Source: Ligula intestinalis
Taxonomy: Eukaryota; Platyhelminthes; Cestoda; Diphyllobothriidea; Diphyllobothriidae
NCBI GenBank assembly: GCA_036362985.1
Contig: JAYGXS010000005.1
Location: 3,024,692 to 3,088,691 of the forward strand
DNA: 64,000 bases
Direction: 5' to 3'
Shown: positions 42,785 through 53,530 of the stretch, piece by piece
Layout of the letters: every line of letters begins with the position of its first letter
Numbering within the stretch: position 1 is the stretch's first letter
Translations under genes and position numbers: made by a program
Notes under the pieces: model-generated
The model's database searches: none
What the model was told of the DNA's origin: nothing
The model's input: the letters and a program-made list of their open reading frames with translations, nothing else

Positions 42785-45275
42785 TATATAATATGTTTAT
42801 AATGCCAGCGTAAAGGCAATTGTAAAGAGTTGGTAATGCACCTCTTGGGCGCCTTCCAACACCTCGAAGACCGGAAAAAACCTAAAACAAACTCCCTATG
42901 TTGCAGCCAGCATTAGTTTTGGTTCGGGTTTTGTGTTCTGTCAATATTGGGCAAGATAGGGAGTTTTTTACAAGTGAAAAAAAACCTGCATTCAAAGGTA
43001 TGATACAAACGGAATAAATGTACAGTTGTAAGCTGAGTTGACTGATCAGCAGGAGAAATGTTTCATATCGTTTAAGGACATTAGTTCCAGACGGAGAGGG
43101 TGTCACAAGAACACAGTGTTCTCAGTCTTCCTTCAATGGTTGTCGGCAAAAGTTGCGCGCTATCGGCTGAAGGGTTAGCCGACTGCGGGCTGCTGCTTCA
43201 GCAGCATTATCTTCAGTATGAAGCCTGGCGGAGTTCAAAGTCCACGAACACCATCAGAGCGAAAGAGAGATTCCACCGAGTCAGCACCCAAAATTCGTGA
43301 AAGTTTTCCTGAATGTAGAAAACTAGTTATAGCTCTCTTAAACATAGGGTAGTTTTGCTGGGTTTTAATACTTTTGGGCAGCTTATTCCAGATTGATATG
43401 GCATTTACTGAAAAGAATTGCCGGTACTTAAGTGTACGTGCCATAGGAAGAAATAAAAATACGTCTCGATGACTGGCACGTCGAGAGTGCCCAAGCTGCC
43501 TTATTGTACTGAGAGGATTGAAGGTTTGACCATGCGAAAGTTTAAACTGTAAAAATAGACCCTTCTGCAATCTACAAAGCCACAGAGGATCCAGCTTTAG
43601 AAGTTTGCACCTTTGTTGATAGGCTAAGGTACGGTATTATGTAGCGAAAACTATTCTAGTGAAGAAGTGCTGCACCGATTCTATTTTCTTCCGTGCACAA
43701 GTGCACAGGAGACTGAATAGGGGCGAGCAGTATTCAAGACTAGGTCTCACGTACATATTATAAAGGCTAGTTCTAACCTATATAGTCTTAAAATTTCTAA
43801 GGATAAATCTGGTGTTTCGGCGTGCTTTCGAAACAATCAGGGCAAAGTGCTCTGATGAATTGAGACTATTAGAGTAGGATATGCCCAAATCCTTCATAAC
43901 TCCTGGGACCTTTAGTTCGTGGCCATCAATGCTTAATTCCGTTTGATGATCGTCGCCAACAACCATAACGGAACATTTGTGCCATGAAAAGGTGAGGCAC
44001 CATGTTAGGCACCACTGGGCGAAGGCCTGAAGATCCTTTTTTATCAGCTCGAGCACGACGTTGCGATCTGCCGGTTTATGTCGATAAGCAACTTTTAAAT
44101 TATCAGCGTACATGAAGGGTCTGCCATATTGAAAACAATCTGAAACGTCGTTGACAAACAGGCAAAATAGGAGCGGACCCAATGCACTACCCTGTATAAC
44201 TCCACTCCTCACATGCGTGGGGTTGGAAATAGCATTGGAAATTTTTACTCGTTGTGTGCGAGCATCTAAATAGGAAGATATGAAGTTCACAGGCTTGATA
44301 CCTATGCCGAAGAAGGCCAGTTTCAGAAGGAGGAGGTTATAATCGACCCGATAAAAGGCTTTAGTAAAATCAAAATAGACGCTATAAGTGGCAAAACCGC
44401 TGTCTCTAGATTGCAGCGCATAATCAAAGAAAGAGAGTTGACAGGTGTCACAAGATCGTTTTTCAAGACAGCCATGATGAGCTGTATTGAGCAGGTCGTT
44501 CTATGTCAAGTGACACATCATCTTTTCGTTGATTAAGGTCTCCAAGATCTTCGAGGCTACGGGAAGTGTATTTATTGGCCTAAAGTTGTCGAATGACGTC
44601 GATCGGCCATGCTTGCGAATAGGCATATTGTGCGATTCCTTCCACAACGAAGGAAAGGTTTCGCTCTTAAGAGCAAGATTAAATAACTAACAAAGAATAG
44701 ACGGCAAGATATCATTCGCTTCAGCTTTTGGAAGGCTAACTGGGACGCCATCTGGTCCTGGATTATAGGATTGACGATAACGACGAATGGCTACAGTCAC
44801 ATCCCAGTTGGTAAAACTTATGGTTTCGCGTGTGTCACCCGTCCAAGCCTGGATAGCCGGAGGTGCAGCGAACGAGCTTTCACTTAACGTTTTGGATAGG
44901 AACGCATTGAAGCTATCTGTGGTCAACTTAGCGTCAGCAATGGGGATTCCTAAAGCATCTTGAAGTATGGGGTGTTGCGTTTTCCTCTGCGCTTGTACTG
45001 TGAGCGAAAAGAGTTTCGCAACATAAAGGGAAGGATTTTCAGCAAAGTGGGCCTCATCGGCTATCTGCTTTTCTTCGGAGAGCTTCTTAGCCTGCTCAAA
45101 GATCAGTGTGATCAAGGTCAGAACGGAAGTGTCGTTTTGCCGATGCAAAATACGAGAGAGTTTATGCAGCCTACTATGGAAAGACGGAGGAAGGTACACT
45201 TCATCCTGGACATGTATTACTTTCTTACGGGGGACAAAGTGGAGGATGCGTAGATCCAGCACTTTGTACAAACAT
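42785..45275 (-). mobile_element. Family B LINE copy B3, 5'-truncated
   Basis: It has the same 3' UTR end as B1 and B2 (TAATATGTTTATAATGCCAG). The RT connector and start lie in 44687-45271 (PGPDGVPVSLPKAEAND, ending in TAG at 44687-44689). RT palm is in 43778-44290 with SGVIQGSALGPLLFCLFVND, but the active site reads FMYADN instead of YADD. The tail is in 43235-43570. It is very close to B2 in the connector (nearly identical DNA over 500 bases) and truncated at about 45275. Confidence 0.82.
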
Positions 45276-46250
45276 TTACATTTACATACATACTTATTGA
45301 ATTAAAAATATATATTGGTAAGGTAAGTCTGGCATATGCTTTACATTTATTTAAAAATTTGAATAAAAATTAGTTTATCTGATATTAATAAACATCAAGT
45401 TGACTTACATGCAGACATTTTTCCGCACACGAATTATCAACATTTTTGAAGGCAATTCGGGATTTTCAGAATTGTTCCTCCCAGTGCAATCGTTTTACAT
45501 TTTCTGACCCTTCCATCGTTTTTCTCTGTTGATTTAGCTTGAACGCAGTTGTCCGTTTAAATTTTATACAGAAATACAAAACTCACGCACTGGTAGCAGG
45601 ACGCAATTCCAGAGTTAAATGTGACCAGTAGAGGCTCATAAATTCATCGAATGAGTGGTCCGTTCAAAGGGTAAGTATTGTTTTGAAAATAAAAAAAACG
45701 TAAGACAATGAAACAGTATCTAGTACACACTTCGTGTTTGTAAGTAAAACTGCCCTGGGGGATATTTTGTTTGAATGCTTCGCTGCTCATTTTGTATGCC
45801 TATCTAGCCAATTACATTGGGGTTTAGGTAGGTCGACCTAGAAGCGCATACTTCATATCGGTTTCGCTTTTCAAGTAATGCGCGTGTTGATTCGTCCTGT
45901 TCCCGTGTTTCTTACATTTTTCCGTATACATATTTATATTTCTGAACTATTTGATCTCCTTTATGAGCGACCCGTCAAATAGTTTTTAGTTTGGGTCGGA
46001 AATAAATGCGCTTGTGATTTTTAGCTTCTCTATATTGTTACCATCAATATCTTTGTTTTCAGTTATCTTTACACTCTTTTAATAGTTTTTCCGATATAAG
46101 GCACATTTTTTTCGTTTCACTGAATTATTGTCCGGTAGTTAGAATGTTAAGATCGACTTTCATTTGTCTTACATTATTTTATTCTATTCCACACCTCTTT
46201 TTCCTCTTATTCGTGCTACATAAATAACCAATTTCTTTTTAAAATTTTAG
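45276..46250. other. Upstream region of the AT-hook gene
   Basis: AT-rich, with no coding signal. A pyrimidine/T-rich stretch ends TTTTAAAATTTTAG at 46250, a splice-acceptor-like site. No TATA box could be chosen with confidence. Confidence 0.45.
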
Positions 46251-46288
46251 ACTGCGAATTTGAAAGGAAATTTTATCATCCAGTTTCA

Positions 46289-46299
46289 ATGTTGACCAG
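46289..46299 (+). CDS. AT-hook nuclear protein, first coding exon
   Basis: The ATG at 46289 encodes M-L-T plus two bases, then the donor CAG|GTATAT at 46299/46300. Joining to 46338 completes Arg4 and gives MLTRNRGRPTS, so an AT-hook starts at residue 6. The exon probably begins at 46251 after an acceptor-like TTTTAG, leaving a 38-base 5' UTR. No upstream exon was identified, so the acceptor could take a spliced leader, as occurs in flatworms. That is inference. Confidence 0.6.
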
Positions 46300-46337
46300 G
46301 TATATTTCATCAAACTTTAATTTTATTCCCAAAACAG
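46300..46337 (+). other. 38-bp mini-intron
   Basis: GTATATTTCATC...CCCAAAACAG. Canonical GT and AG ends and an exact phase match (2 bases left, 1 taken) support it. Introns of 30-40 bp are known in flatworms. Confidence 0.6.
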
Positions 46338-49300
46338 AAATAGGGGACGTCCAACTTCTTTCGTCGCGAATCTTGGTCTTTTGCGGAAGAACAAAAAGCG
46401 AGTCCCAAAAAATGTTCCTATCGTTCGGAAAAAGCCTGGTAGGCCGAAAAAACGTGATCTACCTGAAATAGCGTCAACCTCAAGTTCCGTGACCGTTCTA
46501 AAAATCACTAAGAAAGTAGAATATGGTGGCAAAAAGTACGCAGATGTAAAAGAAGAGCTCTCAAAATTATCCACTACCGAAGCAAAGCTTCGTACTAAAC
46601 AGCATGGCCAAAAATCTTATGTCTCTAAAAAATTGGCACTTCGTAATGTTGCAATGCGTACTGTCGCAGCAAAAAAAATACAACGCAGGGCAGCACTCAT
46701 CGAAAATTTGCGACGATATAGACAAAGAAAGAAATTGAGTAAAGCAGTTGAGGTCGCTAATAATTCTGCGACGATGCAAACTGACGTTTCCTTACAGGCG
46801 CCCAAAAAGCGTGGACGGAAACCGAAACCTAAGCCAGAGGTTTCAGAACACACAACATTAGCTTCCCCCAAAGATACGGAAGATGTCAATATAAATGATG
46901 ACAAGCTTGTTGAACTAGTTAAAGTATCTACTGACCGTATCGGTCTGGAAGGAGTTCAGGATACTTCAAACAATAAAGAAGTCCTCCCGGTAACCAGTGA
47001 ACTTCCTATAGAGATCAACAAGGCCTTCCCTGTTTCCGAAAGTTCTGTGCACGCAGAGACTGTGGCTGCTGAAAGATTTACCGATAAATGTGAGAAATAT
47101 GTGGAAAACAAAAAATCCCCTTTACGAGAAGTTGCGGTGTCGCGTCAAGAACTACTCCTTTCTATGAATTGTGGATTCCGCTCTTTTGATGATGTCTTGC
47201 AAGAGATACTGGGCGAAGTTAGCAAGACGGGCGTTGTTTTTTCCTCTAGGCGACAATTTCTTCAATCGAAAGCAAATAATTGTGATTCAGAAGAACAAGA
47301 GCAAGATAGCGCCGTTTTCATCTTTAGCAATCCTGTTATAGGCGATTTACTCGAGAAGATTGGTCCTGTGAGCGAGCTCAACAAAGAATTGGATGCCAAA
47401 GACGCCCTTTTAGCCTCTGTGGGACTAGCTCGCCCTGGAGTTCGTGAGGCCCTCCGCAGGCGTCGAGAAGAAAAAGCCAAACAATTAAACCGTAGTGTCA
47501 TGGGGAGGCTGAGACCAAATCCCCGCCCCCGACGATATTCAGACATGATAACACAGAAGAAAAGCTTAGATGTGCCCCACCTGCCACCTGAGGCTTATGT
47601 AACTTCCAGTGATCTCCAGTTAAGGAGCTTTCGTGACAGTGTCGTCAAGGCTAAGTTAGTGCAAACGAAAGCCCGTGATATAGCATTGGTGAGGACCACA
47701 TCTGAACGCCACGGTAGAGGCAGACCAAGGAAGTCCTCTCTCGCTGTTAGTCATCTTAATAAAGTGAACGAAGTGAGGTCCATACACCCTTCTGTCTCTA
47801 CTCGTCCACGACGCCGTCTCGACGTCAGGCATCATATCGAGTGGAAATTTTGCTACGGAAACAATGAAAAAAAATCGCAGAATTCGAACGTACAGCTGAG
47901 GAAACGCCGTCACGCCCTGATGTCTCCTGATCATCACCCAGAATCCCTCCAAGCACACGAAGAGGAGGAGGAGGAGTATGGGGAAGAAGAATTGCCTCGT
48001 GAACATTGCAGGGACGTAGAAAGGTACGCTGATGTACGAAAGGATGATAAGTTTGTCGAAATTGAGGCTTCACAGACTGCGGAGTGTACTATGGACGGAG
48101 GGGTCCCCAGTTCTGCCGCTTTCTCACCAGTTAATAAACAATCAAATTCCAGAAGGCGACATCATTCTATATTGTTCCAGAGAAAAAGACCCGTTCTTGC
48201 CGGCCGGACTCCCAGCGAAGATAGTCTCGAACGTCCTGAAGGAACAAGTTCTTTTATCAAATCCAGCCGCCCACGCAGCCCCTCCTCAGATTCATCCTCT
48301 TCTCGGTCTGGCTTCCGGCGCAGCTATGAGCGACCATTTAGGAATGGACGGTCCTCATTGAAGTATGACGGCCCTACTGCCAGTGAATATAGTAAAAGCG
48401 GTCGTGAAAGTCACTTTCGCACTGAAACTTGGGCCTCATACCTGGCCAAACACCAAGGAAGTCGAAAACCAAAAACAGTTGAAGATACTTCTAAAACTGA
48501 TGATCATGACCAGACTTGTCGTCCTCGTCGTGTTTCGCCTGGTCGAAGATTGCTGCATCACAAACATGATCAAATGCGCAGACTTACTTTACTAGATCGC
48601 GTTGTGTTGGGTCTGACGTGTAGCGTTTCACAGGAGGGGGACCAAATACACATCAAACAACTCCACGCTGAGGATCTTAACATTTTAACACAGCGACTCA
48701 CGGAAACGGGCTTTTTCATACAGTCTCTCGCACTAAAAACAAACGCTAATAACGAGGCAGAATACAATATTGTGCTCACATATGCTCCAAATTTTGACGC
48801 CGAGAGTCGACGATTCCATCGGTTTAACTCTCCATCTTCGAGAGATCACAACGAAGCGGGGTCTAGGACCGTTCTGCACTCAGTCACTCAGACTCGGGAC
48901 CTCGATGTCAGTCCTTCTAACTCTGCCTATTTAGATCCACTGAAGTCATTTAACTACAAGAAGAATTCAGAGTTTGGAACCCAGGTACATGAACATGGTT
49001 TCCTTGGTGAGGTTAATGGTCGTGGCAGTAGTGGTGCAGCCGTTGCAGTGGATGGTGCTAAATTCTCAGCCGCGCACTCCGACGACGATGAGCTGTTATC
49101 GCTTTCATCTAAGCGCTTACAGGATGCCACCAGAGCTGCGTCGCCTCCAAGACCCAGCTCATCCAGTGAGGTTCATCCCTTCCGAAAAGGCTTTGATCCG
49201 GATTTTGCCCAATCAGCAGACGAGGCAAAGAAGAGGCTTGGCCGTGAGTCTGTCTTTGGTGTCCGTCAACGTTACCCTCGCATGAGACCGAATTTCCATT

Positions 49301-50268
49301 CCCTCAAGTATTCAAGCCTTCGTAAGAAGCACGGTGCTTATCGTAACCTGCATTCCAAACGCCAGTCCTCTCAAAGACCACGCTCCTTTCGATACGGAGA
49401 AAAGCCACAGGAACGGCGTAAGTCACGTGGAGGCTATCAATACAGGTCAGATGAGAGCGATTCGCACTTACGTTCTGCTGCTCCGTGCTCTGACGTACTG
49501 CATCCTCAGCCGGCCCATCGTCCCTCAGCCGCATCTCTGCTTCACGCCGAAGCGGGGGAGGCTGTCTCTTACATTCCTGGTCTCTCAATCATGTTTCGTC
49601 GTCACAGTCCACGCAAGCTAATTCGCAAAGTATACACGGGAACCTCAACGGTGCCAAAAATCCTCAACCGCAAGCGACCAAACATTTCGGTTGCTGTCAG
49701 TGCTAGTGCCAATCAGACGACCCCGGGTGCCACTATGAACGAGGGCAGTTCGACCCTCATGGCTGCCTGTTCGACAGCTGCTCTCCCATCACCCACAATG
49801 GTTGTTCCTCAGCAGCCATCTTCGGTAGTAAGTATGAACCCGGCGACGTCTACTGTGGTACCACAGCCGCCAGCAGCATTGGTACCTTCTTCTTCCTTGA
49901 GACCTGTAGCTCTGAGTGTCATTGAGCAGTCTCACCTTGCAGGCCGTCCTCCATTAGCACCAGTAACAGCGTCAACACCAAAAAATGCCGTCTTCCAAGC
50001 GGAAGTATCCAGCTCCTCGATACCCACCGCTGCTGTCGTCACCGTCTCAGAAGACTCAGCAACTACTGACCGTGCTCATCCTTTCATCGTCACAAAAATA
50101 CAAACCACAACGGGAGATGCTCAAAATCTGACAAGTGACTCTACTATAACTGCCGCCGCCGCCGCTACCTCCCTTGTTTACTTCCCTACCAAAATGACGC
50201 GCCAGGGAATTGAGCCGACGACAACAGAGTTGACTGCCTCCACCAACACTACCACCACCACCTCTGGC
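46338..50268 (+). CDS. AT-hook nuclear protein, main exon (about 1310 codons)
   Basis: A single uninterrupted frame of 3.9 kb among decayed elements is strong evidence of selection. It contains AT-hook-type motifs: RGRP at residues 6-9, KKPGRPKKR at 35-43, KKRGRKPKPKP near 160-170 and GRGRPRK at 463-469. Other landmarks are a basic IQ-like stretch (AAKKIQRRAALIENLRRYRQ), an acidic patch of Glu near 540, Arg/Ser-rich runs (SPSSDSSSSRSGF) and a Ser/Thr/Pro/Ala-rich C-terminal third. AT-hooks bind the minor groove of AT-rich DNA, so a chromatin or transcription role is likely. I see no catalytic domain and cannot name the protein. It ends GGC|GTAAGT at 50268/50269, phase 0. The N-terminal part of a larger chromatin regulator is possible. 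Confidence 0.85.
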
Positions 50269-52293
50269 GTAAGTATTTCAATTCGTGTACTTTTTGGAGT
50301 CAACTGAAGTGTGCGTTGCTTCGGATTGAAAGTCTTAGCCGAGGGACATTCTTTCTTCGTTTATAAATGCGTCCATTGCCCCCTAAAGTGCAGTGGTGAC
50401 TTGCGCGGTAAATAAGCTTTAGTGATGGGAGCTTGCTCAGCAACTATCTCGGGCTCTCTTCTCACACAATACCTGATGTGACAAACGCTTATTTGCCGTT
50501 GCATTCAAATTGAATGCAACGGCACACGCTGCGCCTCGGTGTGGTCTCATTTAAACTCAACAGAGGGGTCATCACTTGTAGTATACTTTCAGTTAATATG
50601 TCGGTGTGGGCTCTTCTTCCTCAGCTGAAACTTAACTGTTGATTTGCCGGTATATCTCAAGTGGTCTGCCTGTGTAGCTATGTCAGAATTACACGCAAGG
50701 CCTCTACATTAATTGCATGCACACGCAACATATTTAGCTCATTTCTAATGATTTAAGCGTAATTTAAAAACTCGTACACTTTGGCGTCGAAGACGTGATA
50801 ATACGCGTCTTCTTCTGTTGTTTACACACTAAGATGCGCTTCAACGTCTCGACCTGTTGTTAGTTTACGAAAATTCCAAACTTATTCGTATGCCAATTTT
50901 TACCTCAACGATTTTCGATCCTTAACTTCAGACCAGTCATACAATCAAGTAGTGCAGTGAAGGGCTGCTAGTATTTTTTTGCCGCAATGGCTCCGAACCT
51001 GCTGATCCGCCAGTTTTGCCGATGACTCGTGGTAGAGGGTATTTCGCTGATGTAATTCTAGCTGTTCAATCGACCATCGGGTTCAGAGGCAGGGCAATGT
51101 GTAATGTAGTGAGCTCCTTTTAGCTTCGTCTCATTGCGTTGAGCCTGCGATGGACTACAGCAAAGAGGGTTCAGTCGTCTAAGACTTGGTTTTTAACCAT
51201 TAATACTATATTTCAAAGGTGATCAGTTCCTACGCTGACACAGATGGGGATGATAAATGCAGACTTATATAATAAACATATTTTAATGCACAAACGAAGT
51301 CACGAAGTAGAGCCTTTGGTATTTTCTAAGCACAGGCTTTACAGTCATGCCGGATAAGAATATCTTTTGCGATTTCGTCACAACGGTTGTAAGTCGAATG
51401 CGTGTTTTGAAGTGGGAGGAAGGGGCTGAACAGCACTGTTTACTGTCATCTGCACATTTTCCTTGAACACGTTTAATTTTGTCTCCAGGGCTTGATGTGA
51501 ACCTTTATAACGTTGTTGCTGAAGGTTGCTGTTTGTGAGCTATGCAATCTCAGATCCCCTAAAGATCAAGTGTTTAGGTGCGTTTCGGTAGAACAATGTA
51601 CCCTGGGGACGTAGTACTTTTTATACGGACGAAAACAGAAGTCCTCCGTTCATCCACTGCCTATTTGGTGTGTGCCGCCATAAGCGACAGGAATCTTTAG
51701 TACAAACAGACCATGAATTGAATAATTTTGTGCTTTGTTAGGTGTTTGCATTAGCTGTGGCTGTTAGCACTCATTTGAAGCCGTAACCTGCGGTCCCTTG
51801 CAAAACAAGGGGCTTATTATGCAACGATGCACAGTAGTATCGTTAATGAGTGTGACAACATGGAATTACGAGGGTTAGATCCGTGGTATTAAAGGCTCTT
51901 TTTGGGTGAAAAAGAATGTCTTGAAAAAACATTACTTTTAAGCATTCTCAGACTCTTATAGCACCTCGGAAGCTCAGTGTTTATTGTGTAGTTTTCTTCC
52001 TTGATGCATTTTCGTCGCCCCTAATTTGCTGTGGATCCGGTGCAACTCATCCCCTGGAGCTAAGATTTGATGTAATACAGGCATAATGAAGGAATTGCTC
52101 AGTTATTGTTGCCTGTGTGTGTATTCAGAAGAACCTAAGGGAATCGTTCATTGGTTAATTGTTATTTGTAGACAGAACCTGCAGCCTTTGTGATTTTTTG
52201 CGCCATATTCGAGTATTTTATCGTAGCTGCGTAGCCAGGGCTGGCTTTCTACTGCAAGTCATTTATATGCCTAAGTATTTTTTTCCCTTTAAG
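50269..52293 (+). other. Intron 2 of the AT-hook gene
   Basis: GTAAGT donor and a TTTTTTTCCCTTTAAG acceptor. No element recognised within it. Confidence 0.7.
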
Positions 52294-52707
52294 GCGTCAA
52301 CCGTTCTGAAATTGGGTGTCCCTACGAAAACGATGCCGCTGATCTCCGTTTGCGAGTCACCACCCTCGAATACTGTTGCACGCATCCAATCTCCTGCAAA
52401 GAAAAGATCTTTCACTTCATTGGGTTCTGCAGCGGAGACTTCGGATATTGCAAAAGATGGACATGTTTCATCCGATCAAGGATCCAATGAGAAGGCGGTA
52501 ATCGATAGCGGAAAATCGGGCTTGAGGCCTGGTGACGATGTTTACAATCCAGCCATATCTATGAGTGCTAGTCAGCTTTTAAAGTTGAAGAGAATGCACG
52601 ATGAACCTAGTCGTCCATGTGTGGGCGAACAGCACCGTCTATACTCCAGGAATCAAGTTTTGGCGCACCAACTCACCTCATCACAGAGCCGTCTACCAAC
52701 AAATCAG
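52294..52707 (+). CDS. AT-hook nuclear protein, third coding exon (138 codons)
   Basis: It starts after TTTAAG|GCG and ends CAG|GTAAAT, both in phase 0, matching the neighbouring exons. The peptide is polar: ASTVLKLGVPTKTMPLISVC at the start, SPAKKRSFTSLGS, then SMSASQLLKLKRMHDEPS and SRNQVLAHQLTSSQSRLPTN. SASQLLKL is similar to PSQLLKSLL in the fifth exon. No known domain is visible. The frame is open through the exon, and base composition is like that of the main exon. Confidence 0.75.
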
Positions 52708-53289
52708 GTAAATAAAGCATGTCTGTTAATCCATACGTTTTGCCTACTATAATATTAACAGTAGTCAAGTTTATTTTTTTACGTTTATGGCCCTCATTGG
52801 AGAGGATTTTGGCGACCCTAGGTGATAAAGACAGCTCAGTTCCTTTAGCCATTTTGTTATCGAGAAGCAGTTGCAACAACCCTTTTACGAAAAGCCGCCA
52901 TTTGTGTTAGTCATTGCGCTTACCTGCTCTCCCTTTACCTGGCGCATAAAGTTTAATTACAATCTTTCTGCCTGACCTCTATCGTAGAGTTATCTTGATT
53001 TTTTAATTACCTAAGTGCCACTTTAGATAATATCCAATTTACTGGTCACGTGAACTGTGGTACTCTGCTATTTCTTGACTGGTTGTTATTTTTACTGAGC
53101 AGGAAATAGGTGAACTAGCTCGCGTCTTTGGGAAAAAATATTGTAGTGCGAAGAAATTAATGAAAAATGGACCCACCCTAGTCTGTTTCTATACGCGCAT
53201 GTGCTAATTTCTGTCCAACAGGCAGTCAAAGCCTTAAACTAACCTCGAAGAACACTGCAACATCTAACTCGGTACTTCTTTGGCGCTAG

Positions 53290-53530
53290 AGAAGCGACTA
53301 GGTGGGGCTCTCGAGATCCGCTGCTGCCAATTGTCACGTATGGAGAGGTATCGCCCGTGACATCATTGAGGCCGGCTAGAACAGGCTTGATCACAGTCGT
53401 AACGAGTACAAATCTAATTTTATTGTGCTTGTTACGGTTACCGGCCTGATCTTGGCGGTCTCGATCATTTTATGAACTATATCTCTCCGCATGGGCTGCA
53501 AATCGGGACAGCTCAACCCGTTCTCTTCAC
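53290..53530. repeat. Two RTE-type LINE tails facing each other
   Basis: Plus strand 53295-53420 carries the RR.W..LSRSAAAN.H block and GCCGGCTAGAACAGGCTTGA. Minus strand 53410-53525 carries GGGTTGAGCTGTCCCGATTT and GAGACCGCCAAGATCAGGCC, the same tail. They meet near 53415. Confidence 0.6.

Noticed and set aside
18972..43300. Conserved 66-69 codon frames antisense to the end of family B ORF2 (18972-19181, 32289-32489, 43100-43300, and 13991-14191 minus)
   Set aside because: They lie opposite conserved ORF2/UTR sequence of the same LINE; conservation is explained by copying and no start or function is indicated.
46323..49588. Antisense frames of 60-116 codons opposite the AT-hook main exon
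   Set aside because: They are shadows of the long biased coding frame and have no domain or splice support.
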